From Ontholestes murinus (lineage: Eukaryota; Arthropoda; Insecta; Coleoptera; Staphylinidae), in assembly GCA_963969525.1 (NCBI GenBank), contig OZ018388.1, positions 85,024,273 through 85,088,272 of the forward strand: a stretch of DNA of 64,000 bases, written 5' to 3'. The notes below the pieces were generated by a model, which had not been told where the DNA came from, did no database searches, and saw nothing but the letters and a program-made list of their open reading frames with translations. Within the stretch, counting starts at the first letter, position 1, and each line of letters opens with the position of its first letter. The position numbers were made by a program, and so were the translations under genes. Shown piece by piece: positions 55,101 to 64,000 of this stretch.

Positions 55101-57412
55101 AACAAAACTAAAAAATAAATCAAGCCATAAACCAGTTGCAATATATTTTGGATCTCTTCAGTGTAGCACATTTGAAAACAAACCAAAAAAATTATCTTCG
55201 TTTCAATTGTTTTCAGGAACAGAAAACGGACAAACTTGAATCAAACTTAAATTTAAAAAAAAAAAACTGGCTAGTTTTGTAAATCGTGTAATTGTGTATT
55301 ATTTTTTGAAATCAAATTAATGTTTGTATTAGGATGGATTAATAACTTAATTGTATTATTACATGCATTAAAATATAATTTCGGTTAGAACTTATGCTTT
55401 ACAATCGGTGCGTTTGTTTGCTTCATACGAGGGCCATTCAGAAAGTACAATAATATTTATCTTTGTAGAATTGTATTATTTGTACAGAATATTGTTTTAA
55501 TACTTATTATTATTGATATTTTTATTATTCGTTACTTACTGTAAATATAATAGAAATATGTACATTTTAAATGAAATTAAAATGAAAAATTATTGATTAT
55601 GATTTCTAAGCTTTACAATTCTTTTATTTCTGAGATTTTCTTTCTTTTTTAAATTTTATTTATTTGATCTTTATGTTTTATTCTTTATTCTTTTATTCTT
55701 TATTAGCTTCGCTTCTCCTGCTTACAAAATTAAAAAAACTTACAACAATACACGATATACGTACATTTCATATAAAAAACACAAATAATTTAGGACACAG
55801 GAGTCACAGGCGGAGTTCATAGTTAACCAATGGTCTTCCACTCAAACCCATATTCTTCCGTGGACAAGTCATTCACATTTGCCATTTTCGGAGTTCCTTT
55901 TAAGTTATTAATAAGCAAATATGCTTCATATTTACCCTTTTGTGGTATATTTTAGACAATGCCTATTATGTCATTTTGACATTTTATTAATGTTTTGTTA
56001 AGTTTTATTGAATAGTAAGTGTTTGATTGTAATTTATTTGTCTTCATTCTAGAAACCTATTATGTTACACGGGCACGAGCGTGCCATAACGCAGATTAAG
56101 TACAACAGGGAAGGTGACCTGCTGTTTTCGTCTTCAAAAGACAGCAAACCCAACGTTTGGTATTCCCTGAACGGCGAACGTTTGGGCACGTTCAACGGCC
56201 ACCAGGGCGCCGTCTGGTGCATAGACGTCGACTGGACGACCACCAGGTTCCTATCGGGGGCCGGTGACAACACTCTGAAGTTATGGGACTGTCCCACCGG
56301 CAAGGAAATCGGCAACATCTCGACGAACTCGTCCGTGCGTACCTGCATGTTCAGCTATTCGGCCAACATGGCCGTCTATTCCACCGACAAGGCCCTCAAG
56401 CACCAGTGCGAGATCTTCATCATCGACACCAGGAACGTGGACGAGAGTATGGCGCACGCCGATCCGATCCTGCGCATCCCCGTCAACGGTCCCAGGGTGT
56501 CCTCGATACTGTGGGGTGCTCTCGACGAGGTCTTGTTAACTGGACACGAAAACGGTGAACTTATTCAATGGGATCTTAAGGTAAATTAAAATTTTACATC
56601 CATTATCAAAGAATGTTTGAGTTGCTCTATCATTTCATGTATTAATTATGATTTTAAGTTTTACGTTATAAGTACTATAAAGCGTTAAAACTCCGATATT
56701 CATTTAGAAACACCTGGTATTTCGTAATTCATCACTATTTCTCCACATAATTTAACTACTCTTATTTTTTAATCAACAAATCGTAATTAATACAAAAATG
56801 AAGAAGGAGAGACACGATGACTTCAAACAAAGTAATTGTGTCTTCTTCTTCATTATTTTCAGTAAACATTTAATATAAAAATGTTTGAGGAATTAATTCA
56901 TTGTAATTAAACTGCTTTTGCAATAATGTCAATTTGAAAGACTAACCTGTAATTATTTCCAGACGGGTAAAAAGTTGAATTCCACGAAAGAACACAGCCT
57001 CCTCATCAACGACATGCAGTTCAACAAGGACCGGACGATGTTCATCACCGCGTCGAAAGATCATACGGCGAAGCTCTTCGACGCCGAGAACCTGATGTTG
57101 CTGAAGACCTACAAGACGGAGCGTCCGGTAAATTCGGCGGCGATATCCCCCATTTTGGACCACGTGGTACTCGGCGGCGGTCAGGACGCCATGGACGTGA
57201 CGACGACGTCCACGCGCGTCGGCAAGTTCGACTCCAGGTTCTTCCACTTGGTGTTCGAGGAGGAGTTCGGCCGCGTGAAGGGCCATTTCGGTCCGATCAA
57301 CAGCGTCGCCTTCCATCCGGACGGCAAGAGTTACAGTTCCGGCGGTGAGGACGGTTACGTACGTGTGCACACGTTCGATTCATCGTATTTCGAGTACGGT
57401 TTCGATTATTAG
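47371..57412 (+). CDS. eIF3i: Eukaryotic translation initiation factor 3 subunit I (WD40)
   Basis: Three coding exons: 47371-47373 (only ATG, followed by donor GTAAGT), 56053-56580 and 56963-57412. They join as M-KPIMLHGHERAITQIKYN and close at 981 nt, 326 aa, the family length. The WD40 repeats are visible through LFSSSKDSKPNVWYS, GHQGAVWCIDVDW, LSGAGDNTLKLWD, LTGHENGELIQWD, ITASKDHTAKLFD, VVLGGGQDAMDVT, and GHFGPINSVAFHPDG with SGGEDGYVRVHTFD. It ends FEYGFDY. The protein is a beta-propeller subunit of eIF3, which binds the 40S ribosome with eIF3b and eIF3g. A single-codon first exon was chosen because MKPI is the conserved start and exon 2 begins AAA CCT ATT right after an AG. AATAAA at about 57449. 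Codons are GC-rich against the AT-rich intron. Confidence 0.96.
47640..47830. repeat. Palindromic unit with weak hammerhead-like resemblance
   Basis: CTTACTTCAGTTTATTTTTATG (from 47675) and an inverted GTAAAAATAAACTTTCAAGTA (from 47763) form arms. The minus strand between them has GTGTTC-GAA-ACGTACAT-A, similar in order to the cores at 40271 and 58148 but with a mismatch in the 8-nt block and no clear CTGANGA. Lies in eIF3i intron 1. Confidence 0.35.
47897..48269 (-). mobile_element. 5'-truncated LINE insertion with 17-bp target duplication
   Basis: GTTTACTCTTGTAGATA is present at 47897-47913 and 48253-48269, bracketing 339 bp. The minus strand of the insert encodes TIVGLITGHCKLNKHMSKIG, then LVEEAPCRFCLEEEEDSIHI and LCH, and ITGLI-type helices ending before a stop. 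The LTGHCxLNKHLxxxG...CRxC.EEEE...H.LC arrangement is the C-terminal region after RNase H in I/R1/jockey-like LINEs. A (GATA) remnant at 47911-47918 is the tail. The duplication is exact, so this is a relatively recent insertion. Confidence 0.85.
49121..49174. repeat. (AT)n microsatellite at assembly gap
   Basis: At least 54 bases of alternating A and T running directly into the N run, which is probably why assembly failed here. Confidence 0.97.
49175..49374. other. Assembly gap (200 N)
   Basis: Exactly 200 N, likely a placeholder length, so the true distance is unknown. The reading frame crossing it is meaningless. Confidence 0.99.
49590..49842 (-). mobile_element. CAGGGTG-type transposon end
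   Basis: GGAACACCCTG|TA at 49830-49842, preceded by GTTTTCAAGTTATTCAAGAC, GAATCCGATGTCCCCCTCGA and TTTTTTTACGCTCTTTC. This is the inverse of 10782-10980. Only one terminal region is present. Confidence 0.65.
50991..51124. mobile_element. 106-bp LINE/SINE 3'-end insertion with 14-bp target duplication
   Basis: TAAAACAAATATTA occurs at 50991-51004 and 51111-51124. The insert begins GGCTGAAAGTCCAGTCGATA-GCC, the same terminus as the LINE at 299-323, followed by an A-rich AAGAAAAAAAAAAGATGAAG tail. The surrounding copy of the intron repeat (48615-48900) lacks the insert, which gives an internal empty-site control. Confidence 0.7.
52319..52388. repeat. Perfect 31-bp hairpin
   Basis: Arms TACAACTGTTTTTCAATACC... 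(52319-52349) and the exact inverse (52358-52388) with an 8-nt loop. It is built from the ACAATTGGTATT phrase that is common in this intron. Confidence 0.8.
52862..53005 (+). mobile_element. SINE, 5S-like, plus strand
   Basis: GGGTCAGCAGTTGGATGGG (52879-52897) then AATTAATGGTGCTTTAGAGT, GGGGGCGATCCTTTAAAGTA and GTGGTCGATAGCCAAAAAC. Compared with the 19605 copy it lacks about 28 bp after GGATGGG, including the GACC of the box C-like region. Lies in eIF3i intron 1. Confidence 0.65.
54005..54082. repeat. Imperfect hairpin
   Basis: AAAACACGAGTACCGTTTTTAATATCA and an inverted TGATATTAAAAAAGGTACTC form arms around a short TATTTTA loop. No conserved core is seen. Confidence 0.55.
54795..54905 (-). 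repeat. Palindromic unit with hammerhead-like core
   Basis: Arms GAGTAAAACACAGTTTGGCAC (54797-54817) and the inverse (54882-54902). The minus strand 54880-54846 reads TTAATAA-T-GGTTAC-ATT-GTTACC-GAA-ATGTACAT-C: stem II with one mismatch, GAA intact, a perfect 8-nt self-complementary block and H17 = C. G5 of the core is A, so it is expected to be inactive. Confidence 0.5.
55425..55455 (+). mobile_element. Mariner-like terminal fragment
   Basis: CATACGAGGGCCATTCAGAAAGT resembles the inverted terminal repeat of irritans/mauritiana-type mariners (TAYRAGGGTCATTCAAAAAGT). No transposase is attached; only the end is preserved. Confidence 0.45.
55690..55875 (-). mobile_element. LINE 3' end fragment, minus strand
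   Basis: Minus strand TTTGAGTGGAAGACCATTGG then ATGAACTCCGCCTGTGACTC (55843-55805) matches the coding/3' UTR boundary seen at 9100, 12950 and 40920. An A/T-rich 3' UTR follows towards 55690. 5'-truncated, near the end of eIF3i intron 1. Confidence 0.55.
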
Positions 57413-58015
57413 GTATTGAGGCGGTATGTTTTTAAATTTATTATCGATAATAAAGTATTTGTAAGAGTTTGTTTATTTGTTTTTTACCTAATGTAAAATA
57501 ATGGTTGTGTTTAGAAGGGTTTAAATAGTTTCGTTGAGGGATTCATCAAATTGATCGACAGTTTTTAGTTAATAGGATTTAAACGTGTTTAAATGGAAAA
57601 ACTCACAAATAACTTTGTTACTTTATTTTATTAATAGTGATTATAGTTTCAACACAATTACTAAATGTATAAAATTATAAGAACTAAATTTATACAACCT
57701 CTGACAATATGAAACACTTTTTTTAACTACGTAGAACTGTGACTTTATTAACCAGTTAACTGTGTTTGTAAAGCGATTTTCATGCTTCAAAATGAAGCGA
57801 CACAGTTAAATGATTAATATAATACATTTTTTGAGTGTGTACGATTGTGGGATTTTGGTTTTGGTCCAATTAACTGTGTCGCTCCGTTTTAAAAGTGTGA
57901 ATTTCTATGTTTCTGCGAGTTACACAGTTAAATGATTAATACAAACAAAGTTAAAAAAAAGTGACAAATGAAACGCTTAATAATGATGTATAATGAAGTA
58001 GAAGCTTCCACCGTT
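57413..58015. repeat. eIF3i 3' flank with AACTGTGT palindromic repeats
   Basis: After the eIF3i poly(A) signal, ACACAGTTAAATGATTAATA occurs twice (57800-57820, 57921-57941) and AATTAACTGTGTCGCT once inverted (57869-57884). Together they form alternative hairpins between 57740 and 57945. ATG 57986 starts MYNEVEASTVNPLIILD, another conserved mini-frame. Confidence 0.5.
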
Positions 58016-58235
58016 AACCCTCTGATAATATTGGATTGATGAGGCCGATACTTGGCGAAACTCCATTATGCAATTATTAAATAAAAACACGACTGTTTAG
58101 AGTTTTGCTTTATTTGTAGATACACTGATAATTAATTACTCATCTGCCTGATGAAGCCACAGTGTAGTGAAACAATTGTAGCAAATAAAGCAAAACTAAA
58201 CAGTCGTGTCTTTATTTAATAATTGCCTCTGATAA
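58015..58235 (-). repeat. Palindromic unit with canonical hammerhead core and mini-frame
   Basis: Arms GCAATTATTAAATAAAAACAC... (58070-58119) and the inverse (58185-58230). Plus strand 58145-58183 between them reads TGC, CTGATGA, A, GCCAC-AGT-GTAGT, GAA, ACAATTGT, A, GCA. The core is canonical CTGATGA; stem II has one mismatch and one G-T; stem I is 3 bp. On the minus strand, ATG 58066 starts MEFRQVSASSIQYYQR, matching the mini-frames at 40694 and 42044. Confidence 0.55.
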
Positions 58236-58239
58236 TAGT

Positions 58240-58650
58240 TCGATAAATAATCCTCTAACATTTAATATAGATGAAATATTAATGAAAGTTACCTTACTGT
58301 CCTTACCACCCATATGTATACACCGCTGAGATCTGCTATATATGTCCTGGAAACGTTTCAAGAAGGCTTCTTTTGGGATGGAGTTGAAAAGCCTCGTCAC
58401 GTTTGGTTAGATGCCAAAAATATCTTGAAATCTCTTTCATTTTAAAGCGAGATTGATTCGTGGAAATAGGAAGATGTCTGGAGGCTCGAAATCTGGTGAG
58501 TATGTTGGATGTTCAATTTACACCACCTCCTTTTTTGCAAGGAACTGTTTGATGATATTGGCTGTGTAAGGGCGAGCACAAAAAACATGAACCTCGTTGT
58601 CTGTACTGGGGTCGTACCCTGCATAGACGTTTCATAAAATGGTTCAAAAT
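58240..58650 (-). mobile_element. Mariner-type transposase C-terminal fragment, minus strand
   Basis: Minus-strand frames give YAGYDPSTDNEVHVFCARPY (58632-58570), then IKQFLAKKEVV, IEHPTYSPDFEPPDIFLFPR (the usual HPPYSPDL.P.DF.LFP catalytic end) and VTRLFNSIPKEAFLKRFQDI with YSRSQRCIHMGGK. This is the C-terminal third of a mariner-family transposase, with the third catalytic acidic residue position in PDI. Frameshifts and a stop; dead. Confidence 0.8.
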
Positions 58651-60330
58651 GTCAATGTTGCAACGCCTATAAATAATATTACATCATAATTTAAAAATAC
58701 GAAAACATTGAGTCTTATTAGGACTACAAAACAAATTATTTATTGGAACAACTACAACGAACTAAAGGATTTTAATACATTTTATTATTCAATATTACAC
58801 CACCTGAATGTAGTTTGTATGTGTGTGTGTGTGTGTGTGTGTAATTTAATATCTTCTACAATCAATAACAAGCAAAACGCAACTATCAGAAGCTCATAAC
58901 CGACAGAGTGACTCTGAAGCTCATAACCGACAGTGACTCTTCCATAAACTAGTAAATTAATAAAAACCAGAAAAACACTTGCCGTAAGTAAAATAGTGAT
59001 TCAAAACATAAAATATACAATTGCATCCTTTACAATCATTATAAAACACTCATCAAGCTAATTATTATTTTTTTTTTTGCTCAAACATACCCCGGAAAAT
59101 TTCACATAGAATTACATCAAAATTTATTGCCTGCACAAAAAACCTCAATACTATTAATTATATCGAAAGAAATAGTATTGATTTTAAATATTCCCAACAC
59201 ATTTACATTTTTGATTATCAATGTTGCAACCTTTTCAGTTATTTATTATTTTAAAGTTTGCCATTATGCACAGAAAGAAACACTTATTGATTTACGCACG
59301 TAATTGAAAAAAAAGTCATCAATAATTAAAACCCGTTTTAAACTAAAAACCCATGCAATTCTGATCACACCGTAAGTAAATAACAACTGTAGGCACCTTA
59401 AAACATAAATTAAATAAACGAATCAATCATTCTGTTGATGAATGAATAATATTGTGAATTCTCTAGTGTCCGGACCATTTGAACTACTAAAATTTACATT
59501 CGACATCATCCTAACCTGAAATATCGTTTATCCATCCTGAAATCCCCCGGTGTTAGATAGTACGATAATCATTGGCCCATTTCATCACAATCTATTCTTA
59601 TTTTCTAGATCTACACTTCCGGCATAAAATTGATCAATTATCAACATTGTAATCCCTCTGCGATGGGTTAAATTGATACCAAACAGTATGTGCTCGTTAT
59701 CAAAACTATATTCAGTCATCGGTAATGTTCACGTTGATAAATACATCTCTCGTATAGTGCTTAACGTGCCAGGAAGTTGAATTTTTCCAGAGAGAATGTA
59801 ATCAACGCCGTGGATGCGTACGAGTATGTAAACTCGTGTTTATAAAAAAAATCCAGAATTTAATGTGAATAACCACCGTCGCATGTGTTTGACGTTGAAG
59901 AAATTATAAAGGTAGGTTTATTTTTTTTGAAAGTCTAATGAAGTAGAAAATCCAAAATTTAATTAATTAAGTTTCACACAGTAAAATCGTAGCTTCTTAT
60001 TTTCTCAAAATAATTTTACAATTCATAAATATTTAGAAAAAATTATAATGTTGTCACAGTCTTATTATTAATTATCTTTACGTAATTCATCATTAATATA
60101 ATTCAGATGCAAAATAATAATTCACTATTTGTTTTTGATATTTAACGAAAAGTTTTATTTATAATCTACTAAAAAATTTCACTTCGTATTAAATTTTTGT
60201 ATTTGAACGATTAGGATGTTAACAAAGAATTTCTCATCCGTATACTCCCACTGTTAACCCCTCCTTTAATAATTTCAAGTTATTGAATTTGTAGGTTTAA
60301 AATAATAAATTTTTACATATAAAAATATTA
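58650..60330. other. Gene-poor DNA; GT microsatellite
   Basis: (GT)n at 58820-58842. A TATA-like GTTTATAAAAA at 59838 and a donor AAAG|GTAGGT at about 59913 could mark a short 5' UTR exon, but no coding exon follows in the window. Otherwise nothing recognised. Confidence 0.4.
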
Positions 60331-60566
60331 TTAATCCATTTAGACCCAAACGGTCGAAAACGACCAGACAACACTCTATCCCAAATGGTCGTTTTCGACC
60401 TAAGCCATAAGTCCAAAAATAAAAATGGCATTTAATAATTTTCTTTTATTTTCATCTTAGATTGACTAGTTTTATCATAAAAAATAATGACAAATACAAA
60501 ATAATTTAAAAAAAGTTTTGGGCAAATGGGAGAATATTTATCGAATTACGGGTCTAAATGGGTTAA
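60331..60566. mobile_element. piggyBac-type MITE (228 bp) with TTAA duplication
   Basis: TTAA|TCCATTTAGACCC at 60335 is mirrored by GGGTCTAAATGGG|TTAA ending at 60562, with TTAA duplicated on both sides. An inner inverted pair, GGTCGAAAACGACC and TGGTCGTTTTCGACC, lies just inside the left end. The ends begin with (C)CC as is usual in piggyBac elements. No coding sequence. Confidence 0.85.
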
Positions 60567-61560
60567 ATTTACTTATTAGTATAGTAGTAGACCTAAATTA
60601 CAAAAATTCTTATCTTAATTGGCATATATTTTTTTTTCTCATTACAGCTGTATAAAATTGCTCAAATTAATTCGACGGAGAACAGGAATCGACTAAAACG
60701 ATAAGAAAACAATTACTGCGTACAAATAAATAACTAATCCTCACGCTACCTGACTAACATCGGATTATTTTTTTTATTACTCCCGTACTCCTCAAAATGA
60801 AAATCCTTAAACCTTAGGACGGGGCACGTTTTATTAACAACACGTCTACGAACTGGCGAGGGTTGATAAAGAAGTTTTTCATATTCAACACTTTCATTAC
60901 AAAACATTTCACTCATAACAATCAAGAATTATTAAATTCAGTATACTCACTTGTAACTTCCTTCAAAGTATTACTCGCAACGTCCCATTTTACTTTTATA
61001 TTCGTATAAATAAGTCCATTTCGTAAAAATTACTTTGAAATTATTTACACGACCAATTTTAAAAACGTCAACATTTTTGTTTTTTGCCACTTTGTAGGAT
61101 TGCCAACTATTTAATTCGAATTAAAAAATTTGTAAAACATAAATATTTTGATTATTTAAAAATACGAAATCATTTCGTATAAATATTTTATTATATACAC
61201 CCATCAACTATTCATCTACACCCTAATTCAAATAATTCAGCACTTCCATTAAAATTTTAACCAACACAAGGATGACAAATTAAATCCTAAAATTTTCATA
61301 TAATTATATTTATTACACCATACATACCTACTGTATGCACATCCCTTTCAATCTTCTTAAGGGTATAACACTCTTCACTCATAGTACCCTAATCGTATCC
61401 TGCTTAAATTAAGCAATTCAAACAGGTGGAATTTCCAACATCCATAGCGACGTTGTTACTGGACGTATCTCAAAATCAAATACACCCCCGTGATCGGGAA
61501 AAAATAGCCCACATTTCTGCCGTTTTAACTAAACCACCCCAAAAATTACCCTTTCATCGT
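60567..61560 (-). other. Gene-poor DNA with a possible minus-strand 5' UTR exon
   Basis: On the minus strand GGAAGTTACAAG|GTGAGTATAC (donor at about 60950) is a consensus splice donor preceded by a short frame, MGRCE-stop. It may be an untranslated first exon of a gene whose other exons I cannot find. Low certainty. Confidence 0.25.
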
Positions 61561-61569
61561 AAATAAAAC

Positions 61570-61830
61570 ACACACGAGTGAAAACTGACGTCACGTCAAA
61601 TGCTGCATTCTGATTGGTCGAATCGATGGCGACACGATTTTTTCCCTGAATTTCGTTGTTTTCGCCACTTTACAAACGACGCTCCCGAAGATTGACACGC
61701 GTACGTTTGCTCCTCAAATTATCTCTATTTTCCAATGAATTTCACATAATAATTAAATCCAAGTGATGTGTAATCATGTGCTACTCAACTACGCAGAGGG
61801 GGAACGTTCATAAAAGGTAGGATATTCATG
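61570..61830 (+). promoter_or_regulatory. Promoter-like region of an unidentified gene
   Basis: A G+C-richer island with a perfect CRE palindrome TGACGTCA (61587-61594) and, about 20 bp on, CTGATTGGTCGAA, an inverted CCAAT box of NF-Y type. About 230 bp downstream AAAAG|GTAGGA (61816) could be a first-exon donor on the plus strand. The gene body would lie beyond the window; the orientation is uncertain. Confidence 0.4.
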
Positions 61831-62477
61831 TAATTACTTTAAATTGGACGTGTAAAAAACTGGTGTTTATGTTAATAATTTGCTTACAAAAAAAAGCTAT
61901 CAAATTTTCGTTTTCAAAGTAAACACTGTTTATCACGTTTGTCTTGGAAACACCTTATTTATTTATGTTTATTTTTTTTTAAACGCCCGAATATTCACTT
62001 TATAGTTTTTATATTATTATTGTTATCCACAACATCTTTTTAGCACTATTTATTAGTAATTAATTAACAATGTGTGTGTTTATTTCTGTAATATTAATTG
62101 TAATACTAACACAATTCCTCTTTTCAGCATATTTCCATACAACACATGCTTATGATCACCAATTTCCCTTAAATATTCAAATCACGCTAGATATTCTAAT
62201 AAATCACAATTAATAAAATCTTTCACAATTAAAAACCTCAAACACATTACTACTTCTTTTAACTACATTATTAATTATCATTATTAATACTGCACTAGAA
62301 ATTTCAATATTTAATTTGCACATTATTACTTCTTTTAACTTTTACTTATTTTCTGAGGTAAGGGGGTAAAACCACTTTACACTCCCTTTATTTTCTAAGT
62401 GTTATGTTCATAACAAATACAATTTTGAGAGGCACATGGGTATATAAATAAATTTTATATATTTTGTTTACAACACA

Positions 62478-63372
62478 TACAGGGTGACTAACGAAAAACC
62501 TTTGGTGCTGTATCTCGCTTATTTTTGATCCGATTTGAATAAATAAAACATCAAATTAAATGATTTTTAAAAGACTTTAATATGAACTGTACTGTTATTT
62601 TTTCTTGCATCCAGTTTTTGACAAAAGACGATCAACTTTTTTTTTTCAAATTGCACTGTATATATATTTTGTACTGATCCGCAAGGAGATTTTTTTCTGA
62701 ATCCAAATTTGTAAACGATTTTATCCATTCATCAAACCAAAGTCGAGAAATTGAGGATTAAAAAAAAATTAAAAATCAAATACCCATAGTAAACAATATA
62801 CAGAGCCTATTCCAAATGTCAAAAGTGACAGTGTCAGTCATTGGTACAATACTGCAATGATTTTTAATAATTTCATAATAAAAATGTTGCAAGATTTCAA
62901 AAACTGGAAAACGATTTCTATAGAAGCACAAAATTCTAGTACAGTGTTTGAAATATTAAAACATTTTAATTATGAAATAATTAAAAATCGTTGCAGTATT
63001 GTATCAATGGCTGTCACTGTCACTTTTGACATTTAAAATAGGGTCTGTATATTGTTTACAATGGATACTTGACTTTTTATTTATTTTTTTAATCCTCAAT
63101 TTCTCGACTTTGGTTTGATGAATGGATAAAATCGTTTACAAATTTAGATTCAGAAAAAAATCTCCTTGCGAATCAGTACAAAATATATATACAGTGCAAT
63201 TTGAAAAAAAAAAGTTGATCGTCTTTTGTCAAAAACTGGATGCAAGAAAAAATATCAGTACAGTTCATATTAAAGTCTTTTAAAAATCATTTGATTTGAT
63301 GTTTTATTTATTCAAATCGGATCAAAAATAAGCGAGATACAGCACCAAAGATTTTTCGTCAGTCACCCTGTA
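62478..63372. mobile_element. Palindromic MITE, copy 3 (891 bp, TA target site)
   Basis: TA|CAGGGTGACTAACGAAAAAC at 62480 and its inverse ending at 63370. The two arms are closer to each other here than in the other copies: for example TTTGGTTTGATGAATGGATA in the right arm exactly mirrors the left arm. The internal order is as in 7632-8527. Confidence 0.9.
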
Positions 63373-64000
63373 TAAATAAATTTTATATATTTTGTTTAAA
63401 ACAATATTATGCAGCTGTAACAATCCCCTAACATAAATTAAATCCATTATTTATCTCAACAATTCATCTTTGATTATTCTGTTTACCACAAATTTACAAA
63501 CTACACTATATTACAGCCATAACGAACTTTTTAACTGTTATTTTGTACATAATTTATTTAGTTCGTTGTAATTGTTAAACGAATTTGCTAAATTATAATC
63601 TATTTCTCTACACAGTCATTTCACAAATTTAAGCATTTTTAAACATTTCTATCCTAGCTTCATATTTCTCCGCCGTCAATCTTTGTTTTCTGCAAAAGAG
63701 TTCTCGCGTTTTGTAACTCGTCCATAACTTTGTCTCCATGCACATCATTTTAATTCACGACGAATTTCCCAAGGTCACACATTTTTTGCGTTGAGAAATC
63801 TAATCACAACACTAACTTCACAACTGACAACGTTCTTTATTTTCTTGAACATTATAAACACTAAAATATACAATAAAATACAAATACAAACACTAGATCA
63901 TTCAAATTAATTGGTTGATAAATAATCGCTTCTAGGGAAGTGATTACAACCTTAACAAACTCTTATTTCTAGTTCGCTTTGGTCTTAATCTCTTCTCTCC
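63373..64000. other. Window end, possible minus-strand exon, unresolved
   Basis: Between 63640 and 63800 the composition is less AT-rich. On the minus strand a 38-codon frame starts MMCMETKLWTSYKTRELFCR; another frame gives MDELQNARTLLQKTKIDGG. Neither is a family that I recognise, and no flanking splice site pair is convincing. Could be part of a gene continuing outside the window. Confidence 0.2.

Larger units (their letters stand above)
48350..55300. repeat. Repeat-built AT-rich intron of eIF3i
   Basis: Long stretches match one another. 48615-48900 aligns with 50825-51000 plus 51111-51235 in direct orientation. 50545-50830 aligns with 54105-54360 in direct orientation. 50390-50450 and 53790-53830 carry the inverse of AAATTTACTTTTTTGGGTGAA. 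AAAACAATTG phrases recur throughout. The intron seems to consist of eroded direct and inverted copies of a few hundred-base unit. No exon is found inside. Confidence 0.6.

Noticed and set aside
56942..57370. 142-codon minus-strand and other frames over the eIF3i exons
   Set aside because: Shadow frames of GC-rich coding exons; the plus-strand WD40 frame is clear.

Overview
The window is AT-rich nuclear DNA from an animal, almost certainly an insect and probably a beetle. The protein matches and the dense mix of DNA transposons and LINEs fit that, but the species cannot be named from sequence alone. Genes have introns with GT-AG junctions. I saw no tRNA, rRNA, CRISPR or prokaryotic feature. 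A 200-base run of N (49175-49374) lies inside an intron next to an (AT)n repeat.

Four conserved genes could be assembled exon by exon with intact reading frame across every junction. (1) Mtch, the mitochondrial carrier homolog of the outer mitochondrial membrane (+, 6412-15808, 6 coding exons, 316 aa). (2) The SAPS-domain regulatory subunit of protein phosphatase 6 (-, 42887-18224, 15 coding exons, 816 aa; fiery mountain/PPP6R3-like). (3) Cdk7, the CDK-activating and TFIIH kinase (-, 46730-45705, one exon, 341 aa). (4) eIF3 subunit i (+, 47371-57412, 3 coding exons, 326 aa), whose first coding exon is only the ATG, followed by an 8.7 kb intron. Cdk7 and eIF3i are head to head, with 640 bp between their start codons. 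A possible fifth gene is a piggyBac-type cysteine-rich C-terminal exon at 4657-4921, upstream of Mtch. The genes have unrelated housekeeping roles: mitochondrial outer membrane, PP6 signalling, transcription/cell cycle and translation initiation.

Layout: 1-6.2 kb holds LINE 3' ends, inverted repeats and the piggyBac-type exon. 6.2-16 kb is Mtch, its second intron packed with transposon debris. 16-18.2 kb is intergenic or 3' UTR. 18.2-43.4 kb is the PP6 subunit gene, its introns carrying Tc1/mariner, LINE, SINE, MITE and palindromic repeats. 43.4-45.7 kb is intergenic with a 178-bp tandem repeat. 45.7-57.4 kb is Cdk7 plus eIF3i. 57.4-64 kb is gene-poor, with a mariner fragment, a TTAA-flanked MITE, a promoter-like stretch and another large palindromic MITE.

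The most unusual signal is a dispersed family of short palindromic units scattered over the whole window. Several contain a hammerhead-ribozyme-like core: CTGANGA or TTGATAA, one extra base, a stem II hairpin, GAA, an 8-nt self-complementary block, then H. At least a dozen sites, many beside such a palindrome, start a tiny reading frame with a conserved N-terminus resembling MYHEVNASTI or MEFHQLTASTIQ. I infer that these are solo ends of a Penelope-like or retrozyme-like retroelement family.
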